The translations under genes were made by a program, and so were the position numbers. Shown piece by piece: positions 61,814 to 64,000 of a stretch of DNA of 64,000 bases. The stretch is from the NCBI GenBank assembly GCA_041389495.1, contig JAWKRT010000001.1:744001-808000 (forward strand), given 5' to 3'. The notes beneath the pieces were generated by a model, which was not told the origin of the DNA, did no database searches, and saw only the letters and a list, made by a program, of their open reading frames with translations. This stretch comes from Myxococcota bacterium. GTDB taxonomy: Bacteria > Myxococcota_A > UBA9160 > UBA4427. Each line of letters starts with the position of its first letter. The first letter of the stretch is position 1.

Positions 61814-62505
61814 CGCGCGCGCGGTCGGACGCGCGCCCGCACCTCAACCAGCCGGGCGGTCGCGAGCGCGCGAGCGGGCACCCCGCCATCCGGGGTCGCG
61901 AGCGCGAGCTGCGGCGCCTCGCCGACGGCGTTCGCCGGCTCGTGGCGGCGACGGTCGCGAACGGAGCGGACGCCGCCGAGACCGCGCGCTTCGCCGACGA
62001 CGCGCACGCGCTCGCCGACCGGCTCGAGGCGCGCTGCGCGGCCGCGCCGCCCCCGCGCTACGGCGGCGAGCCGCCGGACGGTGTGCTCGAGCCGCACGAC
62101 GTGTTCCCCTACGACCCCGTGCTCGGCATCTACAGCCCGCTCGCGCTGCCCGTCGAGATGGAGTACGCGGACGGCCTCGCCGTCGGTCGCGCGCGCTTCA
62201 CGACGCCGTACGAAGGGCCGCCGGGCTGCGTGCACGGCGCGATCATCGCCGGCGCGTTCGACCAGGTGTTCAACGTCGCGAACATCCTCGGCGGCGCGGC
62301 CGGGCCGACCGTGCGGCTCGACCTCGCCTACGAGCGACCGACGCCGCTCGGCGCCGACGTCGTGTTCGAGGCGCGCATCGAGGAGATCGGCGAGCGTCGC
62401 ATCACGACGCGCGGCGTGCTGCGCCACGGCGACACCGTGTGCGTTCGCGCGGTGGGCGTGTTCGCGCGCATCGATCGCGCGCGCGTGATGGCGCTGCGAA
62501 GCTAG
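61810..62505 (+). CDS. PaaI-type hot-dog thioesterase-like protein
   Basis: 231 residues. The N-terminal 90 residues are helical. The hot-dog domain follows with YEGPPGCVHGAIIAGAFDQ and VRLDLAYERPTPLGADVVF, the PaaI/4HBT acyl-CoA thioesterase pattern. It probably cleaves a CoA ester that the upstream dehydrogenase generates. GTG start at 61810 overlaps the preceding stop. A strong terminator follows. Confidence 0.82.
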   Translation: MTRARSDARPHLNQPGGRERASGHPAIRGRERELRRLADGVRRLVAATVANGADAAETARFADDAHALADRLEARCAAAPPPRYGGEPPDGVLEPHDVFPYDPVLGIYSPLALPVEMEYADGLAVGRARFTTPYEGPPGCVHGAIIAGAFDQVFNVANILGGAAGPTVRLDLAYERPTPLGADVVFEARIEEIGERRITTRGVLRHGDTVCVRAVGVFARIDRARVMALRS

Positions 62506-62530
62506 GCGTCGCGCGCCGGGCCGGACGATC

Positions 62531-62563
62531 GAGGGGCAGCCCGCGCCGTGCGGGCTGCCCCTC
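62531..62563 (+). terminator. Perfect 14-bp terminator hairpin
   Basis: GAGGGGCAGCCCGC (62531-62544) and GCGGGCTGCCCCTC (62550-62563) flank a GCCGT loop and are followed by TTCG, as after the cold-shock gene. It closes the alcohol dehydrogenase operon. Confidence 0.65.
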
Positions 62564-62628
62564 TTCGCAGCGAGACTCCGACCCGGGTCGCGGGGCGCGC
62601 GTCGCGCACCGCGTGGAGCGCCGCGCGC

Positions 62629-63336
62629 CTACGGCGTCTGGTCGCCCTGGATCGGCCAGCCGACGTCGTCGCCGCCCGGCCCCTGCAGCTCGGTGCCGTC
62701 GTCGAAGCTCGTCTCGAACACGCCGTTGCCGCCGGCCGAGAGGCAGAAGACCGCGTGGTCGTCCTCCTCCGCGTCGGTCACGCCCGCGACGTTCGCGTTG
62801 TCGAGGTAGCGGACGTTGCACACGTACGGCCGGCCCCACGGATCGAGCGGCACCTGCTTCAGGTAGGGCCCGTTCCAGCCCGGCGGCTCGGGCGGCGACT
62901 GGCTCGCCGCGTAGATCGGCGAGAGCGCGGCCGTCTGGTTGCGGATCAGGTGATCCTCGAGCGCGCCGGCCGTGCCTCCGTTGCCGCCGCCGTCCCAGTT
63001 GCCGGCGCCCGTCGCGCCCGTGCCGTCCGGGATGTTGGCCGCGTTGATGTCGGCGGCCGGCAGCCCGACGAGGCGCGACAGCTCGCCCGCGTCGTTCGGG
63101 TTCGCGTCGTTGTTCACCGGCCACGTTCCCGTGTCCAGATTGAACGCGATGATCGCCTGGCCGATCGTCTGCGAATCCGACAGCGCGCGCGCGCGACGTC
63201 CGTCGTTGATGTACTTGATGACGAGCGGCGTCAGCGCCGCCGACAGGATGGCGAGGATCGCCACGCCGACCAGGATCTCGATCAGCGTGAAGCCGCGCTC
63301 GCGGATTCTCGTTCGGGTCGTCGTTCGGTTCTTCAT
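62629..63336 (-). CDS. Type II secretion/type IV pseudopilin (GspG-like)
   Basis: 235 residues. The prepilin leader RERGFTLIEILVGVAILAIL has the cleavage site before Phe and the conserved Glu at mature position 5, so a prepilin peptidase would process it. The globular domain contains NGPYLKQVPLDPWGRPYVC, the GspG-like segment, and many Gly and Asp residues that could bind calcium. It pairs with an upstream TPR gene by a four-base overlap and has AGGAGG close to its ATG at 63336. No other gsp or pil genes are in the window. Confidence 0.85.
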   Translation of the reverse strand: MKNRTTTRTRIRERGFTLIEILVGVAILAILSAALTPLVIKYINDGRRARALSDSQTIGQAIIAFNLDTGTWPVNNDANPNDAGELSRLVGLPAADINAANIPDGTGATGAGNWDGGGNGGTAGALEDHLIRNQTAALSPIYAASQSPPEPPGWNGPYLKQVPLDPWGRPYVCNVRYLDNANVAGVTDAEEDDHAVFCLSAGGNGVFETSFDDGTELQGPGGDDVGWPIQGDQTP

Positions 63337-64000
63337 CGTCGGGTTCCTCCTTCGGACTCGGGTGACGGAGCTCCCGCGCGGGAGCCGTTCTCGGAATCGG
63401 GGGTCTGCGCGACGTCGTCGGCAGAGGGCGGCGCGGCCGACGAGACGGCGGGCGCCGCGTCCGCGGCGACTTCGCCGAGCAGCAGCTGCATGCGAGCGCG
63501 CACCTCGGCGCGCGCGGGATCGGCCTGGCTCGAGAGCGTGAGGAAGCGCCCGTAGCCCCAGGCCGCGCGGTCCACGCGGCCTTCGAGGTCGTCGACGAGC
63601 GCGAGGTTGTAGGTCGCGAGCGCGTCGTCGGGCGCGCGGCGCAGCGCGCCTTCGAGCACCTTGCGCGCGTCGGCGAGCCGGCCGCGTTCGATCAGCAGCG
63701 CGCCGTGGTTCGTGGCGATCTCGCCGTCGTCGGGCGCGAGCCTGTGGGCGCGCTCGATCGCGTCGAGCGCGCGCGCGGTGTCCCCCTCGCGCGCGGCGAG
63801 CAGCGCCTGGGTGGCCGGCACCTTCGGATAGTCGGGACGCGCGCGCGCGGCGCGCTCGAGCCACGCGCGGGCCTCGTCGAGGCCCGCGGCGTCGCCGTCC
63901 TCGAGGGCGAGACGGGCGAGGCCCACCATCGCCTCGACGAACGTCGGGTCGAGCTCGATCGCGCGCGCGAAGGCGCGGTGCGCGGCGTCGGCGTCGCCGC
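63333..64000 (-). CDS. TPR-repeat protein (N-terminus beyond window edge)
   Basis: At least 222 residues, open at the right edge. Three or more TPR units are seen: HRAFARAIELDPTFVEAMVG, GDTARALDAIERAHRLAPDD, and a third with LADARKVLEGALRRAPDDAL. The C-terminal 45 residues are low-complexity. The stop overlaps the pilin start, so it probably aids pilin assembly or secretion; this is inference. The true start lies outside the window. Confidence 0.8.
   Translation of the reverse strand, partial: GDADAAHRAFARAIELDPTFVEAMVGLARLALEDGDAAGLDEARAWLERAARARPDYPKVPATQALLAAREGDTARALDAIERAHRLAPDDGEIATNHGALLIERGRLADARKVLEGALRRAPDDALATYNLALVDDLEGRVDRAAWGYGRFLTLSSQADPARAEVRARMQLLLGEVAADAAPAVSSAAPPSADDVAQTPDSENGSRAGAPSPESEGGTRR

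Overview
The window is 64 kb of very G+C-rich DNA (roughly three quarters G+C by eye, with third codon positions almost always G or C), densely packed with genes on both strands. lpxD (lipid A), a lipoprotein signal, an outer-membrane-type protein and a type IV pilin-like protein point to a Gram-negative bacterium. The heme operon order, the many SDR, MaoC and LLM enzymes and the lack of phage or IS genes fit a delta-proteobacterial-type lineage (Myxococcota, Desulfobacterota or Binatota-like). That placement is inference. I see no rRNA, tRNA, CRISPR array, insertion sequence or replication origin, and no gene-free stretch exceeds about 260 bp. At about sixteen junctions genes overlap by four bases (ATGA or GTGA), which implies extensive translational coupling.

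Layout. 1-3.4 kb: a DUF1214 protein (cut by the edge) and a DUF3604/PHP lipoprotein. 3.5-7.5 kb: a rhomboid protease with a long C-terminal extension, facing rsmE and an SDR. 7.6-13.6 kb: a two-gene GMC oxidoreductase operon, a small secreted protein, an aldo/keto reductase, a putative zinc peptidase and an outer-membrane protein. 13.6-17.9 kb: a CusF-like/SCO copper protein, thiO, trxA, a conserved protein and a macro-domain protein. 18-23.7 kb: a heme operon (ccsA/hemX-like, hemA, hemC, cobA-hemD fusion, hemB). 23.7-28.7 kb: DUF4177, AhpC, an ABC1/UbiB kinase, then SRPBCC, a putative selenoprotein, and its cysteine paralogue. 28.8-34.8 kb: a beta-propeller lipoprotein with a frameshift, two SDRs, a possible SLOG protein, a double MaoC protein and an exported RidA. 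34.8-43.5 kb: LLM oxidoreductase, CBS and USP proteins, lpxD-rnhB-truD, cysK, gamma-carbonic anhydrase-like protein, TetR regulator and ACP. 43.7-48.4 kb: polA and an ECF sigma/anti-sigma-like operon. 48.6-55.1 kb: egtD, a divergent aldo/keto reductase, SDR, spermidine-synthase-like protein, YqeY and Amt. 55.4-60.7 kb: a NYN-domain nuclease, a GTP cyclohydrolase II-like protein and a SIS-creatininase fusion, then a membrane protein and a cold-shock protein. 60.7-64 kb: a zinc alcohol dehydrogenase with a thioesterase, then a pilin-like protein and a TPR protein.

Most notable: the gene at 26646-28184 carries an in-frame UGA exactly where its downstream neighbour has a redox cysteine (HFG-UGA-LFCRE against HFGCMFCRE), followed by a compact hairpin of bacterial SECIS type. 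I read it as a selenocysteine peroxiredoxin-like domain fused to a short-chain dehydrogenase, next to its Cys-containing paralogue. Second is the cyclohydrolase II/SIS/creatininase pair at 56174-59464, which resembles an undescribed GTP-derived pyrimidine or pterin-type route. Promoters are recognisable as TA-x-x-C-T -10 boxes, several only 6-10 nt before the start codon, suggesting leaderless messages. A Shine-Dalgarno, a promoter and a paralogue were used where possible to choose starts.
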